64,000 nt of DNA from Clostridiales bacterium (GCA_012727435.1 JAAYHB010000010.1:1-64000); one strand, 5' to 3'. Counted from the stretch's first letter, positions 1 through 9,471 are shown. A program made the numbers and translations. The notes: generated by a model not told the origin, from the letters alone.

Positions 1-186
1 GCGCGAAGCTGTACTAAACACATAAAAAACTTACGGGAAAGTCACTGGGTTTACATAAAAATTCCCCACCGGTGCCTGGGGAAAAAATTTTGCAAAAGTG
101 GGGAGATCTCACTTGCAAAAAACACCGAAAAGCTTAAGTCAATTCTTGAGCAGCTAAAAGACAAAAGCAGCAAGGAGGACGAGTAA
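1..186 (+). CDS. Partial open frame, end of an unidentified gene upstream of the endolysin
   Basis: The frame is open from the first base and stops with TAA at 184-186, directly abutting the endolysin ATG at 187. The last 25 or so residues are charged and lysine/glutamate rich (ending KSSKEDE), the kind of tail seen on phage holins, which commonly precede endolysins. The earlier part is cysteine and basic rich and gives no recognisable motif, so it may be non-coding. The holin idea rests on position only. A strong ribosome site (AAGGAGG, 172-178) for the next gene lies inside this end. Confidence 0.35.
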   Translation, partial: ARSCTKHIKNLRESHWVYIKIPHRCLGKKFCKSGEISLAKNTEKLKSILEQLKDKSSKEDE

Positions 187-1092
187 ATGAACCTGAGAAA
201 GCTTATATTTACAAACAATGCCTGCTATAAGGCAGGCAGGACTATCACCCCAAAGGGAATCATGGTTCATTCCACCGGCGCAAACAATCCCTGGCTGAGA
301 CGCTATGTTGGCCCTGACGATGGTCTGCTTGGCAAAAATCAGTATAACAATCATTGGAACCAGGACAGGCCGGATGGACGACAGGTTTGTGTCCACGGCT
401 TCATCGGTAAGCTGGCTGACGGTAGTATTGCCACCTATCAAACCCTGCCTTGGAATCATCGGGGCTGGCATGCGGGAGGTACGGCCAACGACACGCACAT
501 ATCCTTTGAAATTTGTGAGGATAACCTGACTGATGCCGTTTACTTCAACAAGATCTATAACGAGGCGGTTGAGCTTTGTGCATATCTTTGCAAACTCTAT
601 GGACTGAATGAGACCAATATCATTTGCCACAGCGAGGGCTACAGACAAGGTATCGCCAGCAATCACGCCGATGTGATGCACTGGTTTCCCCGGCATGGCA
701 AAAATATGGATATGTTTCGTACAGATGTAAAGAAGCTGCTGGTCGATGTGAAACCTGACCCTGCGCCTCCCACAGAGGATACCCTCTACCGTGTCCGAAA
801 AAGCTGGGACGATCCCAAGTCCCAGAAAGGCGCTTTCAGGGTACTGGACAATGCCAAACGCTGTGCTGACGAAAACCCCGGTTATTCCGTGTTTGACAGC
901 ACAGGAGCAAAGGTCTATAGCGGTAAAAATGGTGCAGCTTATGAAATCTATACTGTCGTTAAGGGCGATTCTCTCTGGAGGATTGCATCAGCAAAGTTGG
1001 GCAGCGGTTTCCGCTATCCAGAAATCAAGATGCTCAATGGATTGACCTCGGATACCATCTTCCCCGGACAGAAACTGAAAATTCCAAAGTGA
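187..1092 (+). CDS. N-acetylmuramoyl-L-alanine amidase with C-terminal LysM (phage-type endolysin)
   Basis: A 301-residue peptidoglycan hydrolase expected to cut the amide bond between muramic acid and the stem peptide. Residues 20-175 match the zinc-dependent amidase_2/PGRP fold: histidines H28 (GIMVHST), H91/H95 (HRGWHAGG), H148, H160 and H165 (HADVMHWF) supply likely metal ligands. Residues 200-245 (starting YRVRKSW) match the spacer repeat common after clostridial phage amidases. Residues 254-299 form a LysM wall-binding module (YTVVKGDSLWRIA, ending PGQKLKI). There is no signal peptide, as expected for a holin-dependent lysin. The start is supported by AAGGAGG 8 bases upstream. It sits next to recombinases, so it most likely belongs to a prophage or integrative element. 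Confidence 0.9.
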   Translation: MNLRKLIFTNNACYKAGRTITPKGIMVHSTGANNPWLRRYVGPDDGLLGKNQYNNHWNQDRPDGRQVCVHGFIGKLADGSIATYQTLPWNHRGWHAGGTANDTHISFEICEDNLTDAVYFNKIYNEAVELCAYLCKLYGLNETNIICHSEGYRQGIASNHADVMHWFPRHGKNMDMFRTDVKKLLVDVKPDPAPPTEDTLYRVRKSWDDPKSQKGAFRVLDNAKRCADENPGYSVFDSTGAKVYSGKNGAAYEIYTVVKGDSLWRIASAKLGSGFRYPEIKMLNGLTSDTIFPGQKLKIPK

Positions 1093-1240
1093 TGAAAAGG
1101 CATAACAAGAGAGACTCATAGTGGGGGTTATTCAATCCTCATTATGGGTCTTATTTTTTTGCACCCAAACCGTCCGATTTTACTTTCTCCGCTGGCTTAT
1201 AGCAAAGGCTCTGTGATTTGCCTTCGGAGGAGGTAGTTCA

Positions 1241-1648
1241 ATGACATATCAACAAAAAGAAAAGATTAAACAAATGCGCGGCGAGGGCATCAGCTATTCA
1301 AAGATAGCGGCAACGCTTGGCATTTCAGAGAATACGGTGAAATCATTCTGTCGTCGGAACAACCTGGGTGGTGTTGGCATGGGCATTGCCAATCAAGCCG
1401 ACGATGCTTTCTGTCGACAGTGTGGAGCCCTGCTCACCCACACTCCCAGTGCTAAAAAGAAGCGGTTCTGCTCAGACCAATGCCGCATGGCATGGTGGAA
1501 TGCCCACCCGGAAGCGGTCAACCGTAAGGCGATCTACTCATTCATATGTGCAAATTGCGGTACTGCCTTTGAAAGCTACGGCAATAAAAATCGAAAATAT
1601 TGCTCCCGCGCCTGCTACGGGAAATCAAAGGCGGTGCGGTATGAGTAA
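1241..1648 (+). CDS. HTH and double zinc-ribbon protein of a mobile element
   Basis: A 135-residue predicted DNA-binding protein. Residues 17-40 form a helix-turn-helix of the resolvase/sigma-like type (GISYSKIAATLGISENTV). Two cysteine clusters follow: CRQC with FCSDQC, and CANC with YCSRAC, each spaced like a zinc ribbon. Proteins of this layout are common just upstream of large serine recombinases in Clostridia elements; the exact role is unknown, and regulation of excision or recombinase expression is a guess. A strong ribosome site (GGAGGAGG) lies before the ATG. The stop overlaps the ATG of the next small gene by 8 bases, implying translational coupling. Confidence 0.75.
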   Translation: MTYQQKEKIKQMRGEGISYSKIAATLGISENTVKSFCRRNNLGGVGMGIANQADDAFCRQCGALLTHTPSAKKKRFCSDQCRMAWWNAHPEAVNRKAIYSFICANCGTAFESYGNKNRKYCSRACYGKSKAVRYE

Positions 1649-1796
1649 GGAACGAACGATCATCCACTACACAGTGGCATTGACGGTTTTTAGAAAATGG
1701 CTTGCAGAAGGTATCATCACCGAGGAGGAACTTACAAAAATCGAAACAATAATAGCCGAAAAATATGGCCTGTCTTCGTGCAGTATATATCGTTAA
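1641..1796 (+). CDS. Small SHOCT-like protein
   Basis: A 51-residue protein starting at the ATG within the 3' end of the previous gene. Its core (FRKWLAEGIITEEELTKIE) is the short amphipathic helix-turn-helix pattern of SHOCT domains: a tryptophan, a glycine-isoleucine turn and an EEL helix. Such small proteins are often encoded immediately upstream of serine recombinases in Firmicutes elements. No biochemical role is established for them here. Its overlap with the HTH/zinc protein suggests a single transcript leading into the recombinase pair. Confidence 0.7.
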   Translation: MSKERTIIHYTVALTVFRKWLAEGIITEEELTKIETIIAEKYGLSSCSIYR

Positions 1797-1854
1797 AACA
1801 CTTGATATTACGGGCGTTTAGAGTGAATATGTCATATACGGAAGGAGGTCTTTT

Positions 1855-3150
1855 ATGGGAAGAATCATTACAAAAACAACTCTGGCTGCTCCATCACTTC
1901 CCACCAGAAAAAGGGTTGCCGCTTATGCACGGGTTTCAAGCGGAAAAGAGGCGATGCTACAGTCCCTCGCTGCTCAGGTCAGTTATTACAGTGGATTGAT
2001 TCAGCGGAGACCGGACTGGGAATATGCCGGAGTCTATGCAGATGAAGCAATGACGGGAACAAAAGACAGGCGTCCTGAGTTCCAGCGCATGCTTGCTGAC
2101 TGCAGGGATGGAAAAATCGATATGATTATCACGAAGTCGATATCACGCTTTGCCCGGAATACCGTTACACTTTTGGAGACAGTACGGGAGTTGAAGTTGC
2201 TCGGCGTGGATGCATATTTTGAAGAGCAGAATATCCACTCCATTAGCGGAGACGGGGAGCTAATGCTGACCATCCTCGCGTCCTATGCACAGGAAGAGAG
2301 CCTGTCGGCAAGTGAAAACTGCAAATGGCGTATCCGTAAGCAGTTTGAAAAAGGTGAACTGGCCAATCTGCGGTTCATGTTTGGCTACCAAATTGTCAAG
2401 GGCAAGGTGGAAATTGAACCGGAGCAAGCCGCCGTTGTCCGCATGATTTTTGAGGACTATATCAGTGGTATGGGTGGCGGCAGGATAGCGAAGAAGCTCA
2501 AGGCAATGAATGTGGCCACTGTGCATAGCGGCGACTGGAACGGTGAGCGCGTGATTGCCATCCTTAAAAATGAAAAATATACTGGGAACGCATTGCTGCA
2601 GAAAAAATATGTGGCTGATCATTTGACAAAAAAGCTGGTGTGGAATAAGGGTACTCTGCCGATGTATTTTGCGGAAGACACTCATCCAGCCATCATTGAT
2701 AAGGAAACCTTTGAAAAAGCGCAGGCAGTCATGGAAAAGCGGAGCAGGCTTTACGGGGCAAAGAGTGATACCCGTAACCGATACCCCTTTAGCGGCATTA
2801 TCCAGTGCGTAAACTGCGGCAAGAAATATAAGCGGAAAGTCAGAGGTGGAAAGGCAGCTTGGCAGTGTTCCACCTTTTTGCAGGAAGGCAAAGCTGCTTG
2901 CCACGCCAAGCAAATACCGGAATCGGTACTTTATACGACCAGTGCCGAGGTTCTAGGTATGGAAGATTTTAATGCTGACATCTTTGAAACCGAGATTGCA
3001 GAAATACGGGTTCCTGAGTTTAACAAGCTGGTCTTTGTGTTCCAAGACGGACATACAGACGAAAAGGTCTGGCAGGACAGATCACGCCGTGAAAGCTGGA
3101 CGGACGAGATGCGTCAGGTTGCCCGTGAAAAAGCGAAAGGGAGGCGGTAA
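1855..3150 (+). CDS. Large serine recombinase, first of a tandem pair
   Basis: A 431-residue site-specific recombinase. Residues 20-165 form the resolvase catalytic domain with the nucleophile S28 in AYARVSS and the conserved ITKSISRFARNT arginine helix. Residues 175-275 match the recombinase domain (FGYQIVKGK, then IAKKLKAMNV and NEKYTGNALLQKK). A zinc ribbon follows (CVNCGKKY, WQCST, CHAK). It lacks the long coiled coil of most phage integrases, so it is short for the class. The ATG has AAGGAGG nearby. Only one base separates its stop from the start of the second recombinase, so they are co-translated and probably act together in element excision and integration. Confidence 0.92.
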   Translation: MGRIITKTTLAAPSLPTRKRVAAYARVSSGKEAMLQSLAAQVSYYSGLIQRRPDWEYAGVYADEAMTGTKDRRPEFQRMLADCRDGKIDMIITKSISRFARNTVTLLETVRELKLLGVDAYFEEQNIHSISGDGELMLTILASYAQEESLSASENCKWRIRKQFEKGELANLRFMFGYQIVKGKVEIEPEQAAVVRMIFEDYISGMGGGRIAKKLKAMNVATVHSGDWNGERVIAILKNEKYTGNALLQKKYVADHLTKKLVWNKGTLPMYFAEDTHPAIIDKETFEKAQAVMEKRSRLYGAKSDTRNRYPFSGIIQCVNCGKKYKRKVRGGKAAWQCSTFLQEGKAACHAKQIPESVLYTTSAEVLGMEDFNADIFETEIAEIRVPEFNKLVFVFQDGHTDEKVWQDRSRRESWTDEMRQVAREKAKGRR

Positions 3151-3151
3151 T

Positions 3152-4729
3152 ATGGCATCAAACGTAAGAATAATACCGGCAACGATTCGCCAAAATTCTG
3201 CCAATGGTACACATTTGAATGCCAAACGAAGAACGGCAGCCTACGCCAGAGTTTCCACCGACAGTGAAGAACAATTGACCAGTTACGAAGCGCAGGTGGA
3301 TTACTATACCAAATACATTAAGGAACGGGCGGACTGGGAGTTTGTTAAGGTCTATACAGATGAGGGCATCAGCGCAACAAATACGAAGAAACGTGACGGC
3401 TTTAAGCAGATGATTGCCGATGCCCTTGACGGCAAGATTGATCTCATCATCACCAAAAGCGTATCCCGCTTCGCCAGAAACACAGTGGACAGCCTGGTAA
3501 CGGTGCGCCAGCTTAAGGAAAAAGGCGTGGAGGTCTATTTTGAGAAGGAAAACATATATACGCTGGACAGCAAAGGGGAGCTTCTCATCACAATAATGTC
3601 CAGCCTTGCACAGGAGGAAAGCCGCTCCATATCCGAGAACGTCACATGGGGACAACGCAAGCGCATGGCCGACGGAAAGGTAAGCCTACCATACGGTCAA
3701 TTCCTCGGTTATGAAAAGGGTGAGGATGGTCTGCCAAAAATTGTCGAATCTGAAGCCGAGATTGTGCGGATGATATTCCGTCTGTTCATAGAAGGGAAAA
3801 CCCCATCGGCAATTGCCAAACACCTCGCCAGCCAGGGCATTTCGTCGCCTGCAGGAAAAAAGACATGGCAGGTTGCTACGCTGAAAAGTATTCTGACCAA
3901 CGAGAAATATAAAGGGGACGCGCTTTTGCAGAAGGGCTTCACAGTGGATTTCTTGACAAAGAAGCGAAAGGTTAATGAGGGCGAGGTTCCCCAGTACTAT
4001 GTACAGAACAGCCATCCTGCCATTATCGAGCCTGAAGAATTCGATGCGGTTCAGGCTGAGATTGAGCGGCGAAAAAGTCTCGGCAGACCATCCGGCTGCA
4101 ACAGCCCTTTCTCAGCGAAAATTGTGTGTGGCGACTGCGGTGGTTTTTACGGCTCCAAGGTATGGGGTTCCAATACAAAATACCGTCGGGTAATCTGGCG
4201 GTGCAATGAAAAGTACAAGGGTGATAAAAAGTGTAAAACACCCCATGTTACAGAAGATGAGGTCAAAGAAAAATTTCTGGAAGCCTTCAATTCAATTTTT
4301 GAATATCGAGAAGAACTCATCACTAACTGCCGCTTAGCTCAAAAATCACTTTGTGATTGCACTGATCTTGATTTAGAGATTAATGAACTGCATCGGGAAA
4401 TTGAAGTGGTCGCAGAGTTATCAAGAAAGGCCATCTACGAAAATGCCCATACGGCGATTGATCAGGATAAATGGCATGAACGGAACGGTAGCTACCTGGA
4501 ACGACACCGCAAAGCAACGGAGCGTGTGGATGAGATGGAAAGCTTGAAACGTGAACGGCAGAGTAAAGGCCTTATGCTTGAGAACTTTATTAAGACATTA
4601 GAAAGTTGCAAGGAGGTACTCGAAGAATTTGACAAAAGGGTTTGGATGTCGGCAATTGACATAATCTCTGTTCAGCCAGAGGGTCAGTTGATTTTTAGTT
4701 TTAAGGATGGTACAGAAATAAAGGTGTAA
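3152..4729 (+). CDS. Large serine recombinase, second of a tandem pair
   Basis: A 525-residue site-specific recombinase. The catalytic serine is S35 in AYARVST; the resolvase domain spans about 27-175 (LIITKSVSRFARNT, SLAQEESRSIS), the recombinase domain about 185-290 (NEKYKGDALLQKG), and a zinc ribbon follows (CGDCGGFYG, WRCNEKYKG, CKTPHV). A charged helical region from about 380 to 510 is consistent with a coiled coil. I chose the ATG at 3152 because the frame upstream overlaps recombinase one and family homology begins just after it; GGGAGG precedes it. It is the last gene before an AT-rich patch and so probably marks the element's right boundary. Confidence 0.92.
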   Translation: MASNVRIIPATIRQNSANGTHLNAKRRTAAYARVSTDSEEQLTSYEAQVDYYTKYIKERADWEFVKVYTDEGISATNTKKRDGFKQMIADALDGKIDLIITKSVSRFARNTVDSLVTVRQLKEKGVEVYFEKENIYTLDSKGELLITIMSSLAQEESRSISENVTWGQRKRMADGKVSLPYGQFLGYEKGEDGLPKIVESEAEIVRMIFRLFIEGKTPSAIAKHLASQGISSPAGKKTWQVATLKSILTNEKYKGDALLQKGFTVDFLTKKRKVNEGEVPQYYVQNSHPAIIEPEEFDAVQAEIERRKSLGRPSGCNSPFSAKIVCGDCGGFYGSKVWGSNTKYRRVIWRCNEKYKGDKKCKTPHVTEDEVKEKFLEAFNSIFEYREELITNCRLAQKSLCDCTDLDLEINELHREIEVVAELSRKAIYENAHTAIDQDKWHERNGSYLERHRKATERVDEMESLKRERQSKGLMLENFIKTLESCKEVLEEFDKRVWMSAIDIISVQPEGQLIFSFKDGTEIKV

Positions 4730-4733
4730 AGGG

Positions 4734-4782
4734 AATTATTATTGAAGCTCATAGATTTTAACTATGTCTATACATAATAATT
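4734..4782. repeat. Nested inverted repeat just after the recombinases
   Basis: Outer arms AATTATTAT (4734-4742) and ATAATAATT (4774-4782) enclose inner arms CATAG (4750-4754) and CTATG (4762-4766). It begins 4 bases after the recombinase stop. It could be a terminator, a recombinase binding site or part of the attachment site; the other element end is outside the window, so a matching core cannot be sought. Confidence 0.45.
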
Positions 4783-4854
4783 AGATATTACACTATGGCG
4801 TGTTTTTCGTGGTAAGATTAAAATACAAAAATACAAAATAGTGAGGTGAAATTT

Positions 4855-7133
4855 ATGTTAAAAACATCTGTTATAGGCTATCCAAGAGTGGGAACTTTAA
4901 GGGAATTAAAATTTGCAACAGAAAAATATTTTAAGAATACTTTGACGAAACAAGAACTTCAAGCTACCGCTTTAAATTTACGAGAAAGACATTGGAAAGA
5001 TCAAAAGGAAAATGGAATTGACTTAATTTCCTCAAATGATTTTTCCTTTTATGATAATTTGTTGGATACTGCCGTTTTACTGAATGTTGTTCCAAATCGC
5101 TACAAGAAACTCGAACTGAATGCCCTTGATGAATATTTTGCTATGGCAAGGGGATATCAAGGTGAAAAAGGGGATGTGAAGGCCTTAGCCATGAAAAAAT
5201 GGTTTTACACAAATTATCATTATATGGTGCCTGAAATCGAGGACGAAACTGAAATTTCTCTTGTAGGAACAAAGCCATTTGAGGAGTTTATAGAAGCAAA
5301 AAATCTCGGAATTGAAACTAAACCTGTTATTATTGGAGCTTTCACATTTTTGAAGCTGGCAAGATTTACAGGAAAAAAAACAATAGAATCTTTTGTAAAC
5401 GATGTCATCGGTGCATATTCTGATATTTTAAATAAATTTAATCATTTGGTGCTAATTGGGTTCAGTTTGATGAACCAGCCCTTGTTATGGACCTATCGGA
5501 AGAAGATGTGATCCTTTTTACTAAACTCTATGATCGTATTCTTTCAGAAAAGGGTAAATCCAGGGTACTTTTGCAGACATATTTCGGTGATATAAGGGAT
5601 TGTTACAGTAAAGTTATTGCGATGCCGTTTGATGGAATAGGTCTTGATTTCGTCGAGGGGCAAAAGACATTGGAGATTGTAAAAAACTTTGGTTTTTTTG
5701 AGGATAAAACTCTTTTTGCGGGTATAGTCAACGGAAAGAACATTTGGAGAAACAATTATTCCAATACTGTGAATTTGATTAGAGAATTAGGTAAATACTG
5801 GAAGAGTGTTGTATTGAGTACATCGTGTTCTCTTCTTCATGTTCCATTTACACTAAAAAATGAGAGTAATCTTTCTGATGCGTATAAAAAGCACCTTGCT
5901 TTTGCGGAAGAAAAGCTTACAGAACTATCAGAACTGAAAAGAATACTATCAAATAGCGATCCTGAATCAACTACTGAATACAGAGAAAATGAAAAACTAT
6001 TCAATGAGCTGAGGAATTGTGGGAATGCAAATGTTCAAGCGGCTCTTTCTGCTCTTTCCCAAGATGATTTTATAAGGCATCCCGACTTTGAGGAACGTGA
6101 AAAAATCCAGAAAGCAGAGTTCAATTTACCACTGCTTCCGACAACAACAATCGGTTCATTTCCTCAGACGGCAGACGTAAAAGCAAACCGATCCAACTAT
6201 AAAAAAGGTAAGATTTCCTTTGAACAATATGTAGCGTTTAACAAGGGGAAAATTTCAGAATGGATTGCTTTGCAAGAAAAAATAGGTCTTGACGTGCTGG
6301 TCCATGGGGAATTTGAGCGAAATGATATGGTTGAATATTTTGGCGAGAATCTTGATGGATTTTTATTTACTGAGAAGGCCTGGGTACAGTCTTATGGTAC
6401 AAGATGTGTAAAGCCGCCTATAGTATGGGGTGATATTTCCCGTTCTAAACCAATGACCATTGATTATTCTGTATATGCACAATCTCTTACATCAAAATAT
6501 GTAAAGGGAATGCTAACCGGACCGGTAACGATTTTAAACTGGTCATTTCCCCGGGAAGATATATCATTGAAAGATTGTGCATTCCAGATAGCTCTTGCTA
6601 TCAGAGATGAAGTTCTTGATCTTGAAGCAAGTGGGATCAAGGTTATTCAAATTGATGAAGCGGCTCTCAGAGAAAAGTTACCTCTTAGAAAAAGTGATTG
6701 GCACAGCGAATATCTTGACTGGGCAATCCCTGCTTTCAGGCTTGTTCATAGTGGCGTAAAACCTGAAACACAAATCCATACTCATATGTGTTACAGTGAA
6801 TTCGCAGACATTATAAAAGATATCGATGATATGGACGCGGACGTAATCACTTTTGAGGCGGCACGTTCTGATCTCAGTATTGTTAAAACGCTAAAGGAGT
6901 GTGGATTTAAAACGGAAGTCGGCCCCGGTGTTTATGATATTCATTCACCAAGAATTCCAAGTGTTTCCGAAATTAAGGAAGCACTGCTCAAGATGCTTGA
7001 CGAAATACCGAAGGAGAAGCTCTGGGTTAATCCTGACTGTGGCCTTAAAACAAGAGGAAATGAAGAAACCATTCCTAGCCTTGAAAATTTAGTTATTGCG
7101 GCAAAAGAAATCAGAAAGAGTTTGTCAGTATGA
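4855..7133 (+). pseudogene. metE: Cobalamin-independent methionine synthase, single-base frameshift
   Basis: MetE transfers a methyl group from 5-methyltetrahydrofolate-glutamates to homocysteine. The reading frame begins at ATG 4855 (GAGGTGA site just before) and is conserved until about 5447, where it shifts; the second part is continuous to 7133. Adding one G in the GG at 5448-5449 joins the halves and restores the family motif [14 protein letters not shown], giving about 759 residues, the normal length. Zinc ligands look intact ([20 protein letters not shown]). So the break is either a very recent mutation or a base missed in sequencing. The gene is much more AT-rich than the backbone and overlaps metF by four bases (ATGA). 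No SAM riboswitch is visible upstream. Confidence 0.88.
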
Positions 7134-7969
7134 AAACATGTGAATTATTTAAGGTGAAAAGAGTCCTGTCGTTTGAAATATTTCCTCCTAAAAGAACAGA
7201 CTCTGTTAACACAATTTATGATACGGTTGAAAAATTAAAAGGCCTTAACCCAGATTTTATTAGTGTGACATATGGTGCAGGAGGAAGTGAGAGCAATACT
7301 GAAACGCTTAAGATAGCGTCTGCCATTAAAAACAATTATGGCATCGAAAGTGTCGTCCATCTTCCTTGCATCAATCTTACAAAAAATGAAGCTTTAAAAA
7401 TGTTGGAAAATTTCAAAAGTGCTAAAATTGAAAACATACTTGCATTAAGGGGGGATGTTAATCCTAGTTTCATGCCAAAGAATGATTTTAAGTATGCCAG
7501 CGATCTTATTTCATTCATAAAAGAAAATGGAGATTTTAATATAATAGCGGCGTGTTACCCTGAAGGACACGTCGAATGTCCGACAATTATTGAAGATATT
7601 CGAAATCTCAAAAGTAAAGTGGATGCTGGTGCAAACCAACTGATAACGCAACTATTCTTTGATAACAATTATTTCTATTCATTCAAGGAACGGGCTGCCA
7701 TTGCAGGCATTAATGTTCCGATTGAAGCTGGTATTATGCCTGTTGTGAATAAGAAGCAGATTGAGCGAATGGTTACCCTTTGTGGAGTGAATCTTCCGAA
7801 AAAATTTCTAGCTATTATGCATAGATATGAAAACAATCCGGAAGCGATGAGAGATGCCGGAATTGCTTACGCTGTTGACCAGATAGTTGATTTAATAGCT
7901 CAGGGAGTTGATGGAATACACCTGTACACAATGAACAATCCATACATTGCATTATTCAAACGGATATGA
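7130..7969 (+). CDS. metF: 5,10-methylenetetrahydrofolate reductase
   Basis: A 279-residue FAD enzyme that reduces methylene-tetrahydrofolate to methyl-tetrahydrofolate, the methyl donor for MetE upstream. Family signatures are visible: FEIFPPKR near the N-terminus (catalytic Glu in the first strand), [26 protein letters not shown], and the C-terminal [11 protein letters not shown]. Length is normal for the bacterial type. It is translationally coupled to metE (ATGA overlap) and shares its AT-rich composition, so metE-metF probably moved together. Its own stop overlaps an ATG that opens a dehydrogenase remnant. Confidence 0.93.
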   Translation: MKTCELFKVKRVLSFEIFPPKRTDSVNTIYDTVEKLKGLNPDFISVTYGAGGSESNTETLKIASAIKNNYGIESVVHLPCINLTKNEALKMLENFKSAKIENILALRGDVNPSFMPKNDFKYASDLISFIKENGDFNIIAACYPEGHVECPTIIEDIRNLKSKVDAGANQLITQLFFDNNYFYSFKERAAIAGINVPIEAGIMPVVNKKQIERMVTLCGVNLPKKFLAIMHRYENNPEAMRDAGIAYAVDQIVDLIAQGVDGIHLYTMNNPYIALFKRI

Positions 7970-8157
7970 ATTCGCGATTGAGCACATCAACAATAGAAGA
8001 CCTGAAAAGAAATACGGCGTTGGGCGTATTAGGAACTACAAGCGATGTAGCTGAGATAGTTTTATTTTTAGCCTCGAGTAAGGCTAATTTCATTACTGGG
8101 CAAATTATTAGTCCTAATGGAGGGTTTCTTATATTTTGTATTTGCGATTTGATTTGA
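7966..8157 (+). pseudogene. 3' remnant of a short-chain dehydrogenase (FabG-like)
   Basis: A 63-codon frame encoding only the last quarter of an SDR enzyme: STIEDLKRNTALGVLGTTSD followed by VAEIVLFLASS and FITGQIISPNGGF, the C-terminal block of FabG-type reductases. The NAD-binding Gly motif and the Ser-Tyr-Lys catalytic residues are absent, so it cannot be an active enzyme. It begins in an ATGA overlap with metF and ends with a few non-homologous residues. It is AT-rich like metEF. Most likely it is a deletion scar or part of the gene order of the donor. Confidence 0.8.
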
Positions 8158-8251
8158 AAGTTTGTAAGGATTATTAAGGAAATTTTTCAAAAAGTTCTTT
8201 AAGTGGGGTGAGGGGCGGAGCCCTGCAAAGCTTTCGGCGGAGGCGCCCCGA
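8158..8251 (-). repeat. Interspersed palindromic repeat, copy 1
   Basis: Read on the minus strand it begins 6 bases after the malic enzyme stop: a GC hairpin (GGGCTCCGCCC core), then CACCCCACTTAAAGAAC, a second hairpin around TTTTTGAAAAA and the tail ending ACAAACTTTC. This copy has degenerate second-hairpin arms and an extra GC hairpin at 8232-8250. It coincides with the junction between AT-rich patch and GC-rich backbone. Likely acts as terminator for the malic enzyme gene. Confidence 0.8.
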
Positions 8252-8257
8252 AAATCT

Positions 8258-9433
8258 TTATATCCTTGCAACGCCCGACTTACGGGCAGCTTCGGCGACC
8301 GCCTTGGCGACCGCAGGACCGACACGCTTGTCAAATGCGGCAGGGATGATATAGTTTTCGTTCAGCTCTTCGTCGGAGATTAGCCCGGCAAGCGCGTACG
8401 CGGCAGCCAGCTTCATCTCGTCGTTGATATCCGAGGCTCTCACGTCGAATGTTCCCCTGAAGATGCCGGGGAAGGCGAGCACGTTGTTGATCTGGTTCGG
8501 GTAATCGGAGCGGCCGGTTGCCACGACTCTTGCGCCGCCGGCTTTGGCGTCGTCGGGGAAGATTTCGGGCACCGGGTTGGCGCAGGCGAAGACAATTGCG
8601 TCATGGTTCATGGTCTTAACCATATCTGTAGTCACCACGCCCGGAGCGCTGACGCCGATAAACACATCGGCGCCGACCAGCACATCGGCAAGCGAGCCGC
8701 GTTTGCCCGAAAGGTTTGTTACCCGGGCCATTTCTTCCTTGATCCAGTTCATTCCCTCGGTGCGGCCGGCATAGATTGCGCCTTTCCTGTCACACAGGGT
8801 TATGTCCTTGAATCCGTCGGCGAGCAGCAGCTTGGCAATCGAGATAGCAGCGGCGCCCGCGCCGTTAATTACGACTTTGACCTCGTCCTTCTTCTTATTC
8901 ACGACTTTCAGGGCGTTTACAAGCCCGGCAAGGGTGATTACGGCGGTGCCGTGCTGGTCATCGTGGAAAATCGGAATGTCGCACTTTTCTTTCAGCTTGC
9001 GCTCGATTTCAAAGCAGCGGGGAGCTGCGATATCCTCAAGATTTATGCCGCCGAAGGAGCCGGAGAGCAGGTAAATTGTCTCGACAATGGTGTCGACATC
9101 CTTGGACTTTATGCAGAGCGGGAAGGCATCAACGTCGCCAAAGGCCTTGAAGAGAACACATTTGCCCTCCATGACCGGCATTCCGGCTTCGGGTCCGATG
9201 TCGCCCAGCCCCAGCACTGCAGTCCCGTCGGTTATGACCGCGCAGAGATTCCAGCGGCGGGTCAGCTCGTAGCTTTTATTGACATCCTTCTGTATCTCAA
9301 GGCAGGGCTGTGCAACACCGGGGGTATATGCAAGCGAAAGGTCATGTTTGCTCGAAACCGGAACCTTGGCTACCACCTCAATTTTGCCTTTCCATTGAGC
9401 GTGCATTTTTAGCGATTCTTCGGCGTAGTTCAT
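8258..9433 (-). CDS. NAD(P)-dependent malic enzyme
   Basis: A 391-residue enzyme converting malate to pyruvate and CO2 with NAD(P)H formation. The N-terminal domain shows SLAYTPGVAQPCLEI with the catalytic Tyr, then LGLGDIGPEAGMPVMEGK carrying the active-site Lys, and the metal site HDDQHGTAV. A Rossmann domain follows (VINGAGAAAISIAKLLLADG). There is no C-terminal phosphotransacetylase domain, so it is the short bacterial form. The start at 9433 (MNYAEESLK) is preceded by AAAGGAGAA; a longer frame upstream has no family similarity. A sigma-A promoter lies at 9472-9500 and repeat copy 1 follows the stop, so it is probably monocistronic. Confidence 0.93.
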   Translation of the reverse strand: MNYAEESLKMHAQWKGKIEVVAKVPVSSKHDLSLAYTPGVAQPCLEIQKDVNKSYELTRRWNLCAVITDGTAVLGLGDIGPEAGMPVMEGKCVLFKAFGDVDAFPLCIKSKDVDTIVETIYLLSGSFGGINLEDIAAPRCFEIERKLKEKCDIPIFHDDQHGTAVITLAGLVNALKVVNKKKDEVKVVINGAGAAAISIAKLLLADGFKDITLCDRKGAIYAGRTEGMNWIKEEMARVTNLSGKRGSLADVLVGADVFIGVSAPGVVTTDMVKTMNHDAIVFACANPVPEIFPDDAKAGGARVVATGRSDYPNQINNVLAFPGIFRGTFDVRASDINDEMKLAAAYALAGLISDEELNENYIIPAAFDKRVGPAVAKAVAEAARKSGVARI

Positions 9434-9471
9434 GGTTTTCTCCTTTAAATCGGTTTTTGAAATCAAAATAA

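Noticed and set aside
4730..4854. SAM or cobalamin riboswitch upstream of metE
   Set aside because: Only about 125 bases are available and none of the conserved riboswitch blocks is visible.
8603..9412. 269-codon open frame on the plus strand
   Set aside because: Antisense to malic enzyme, which has complete active-site motifs; no homology pattern in the shadow.
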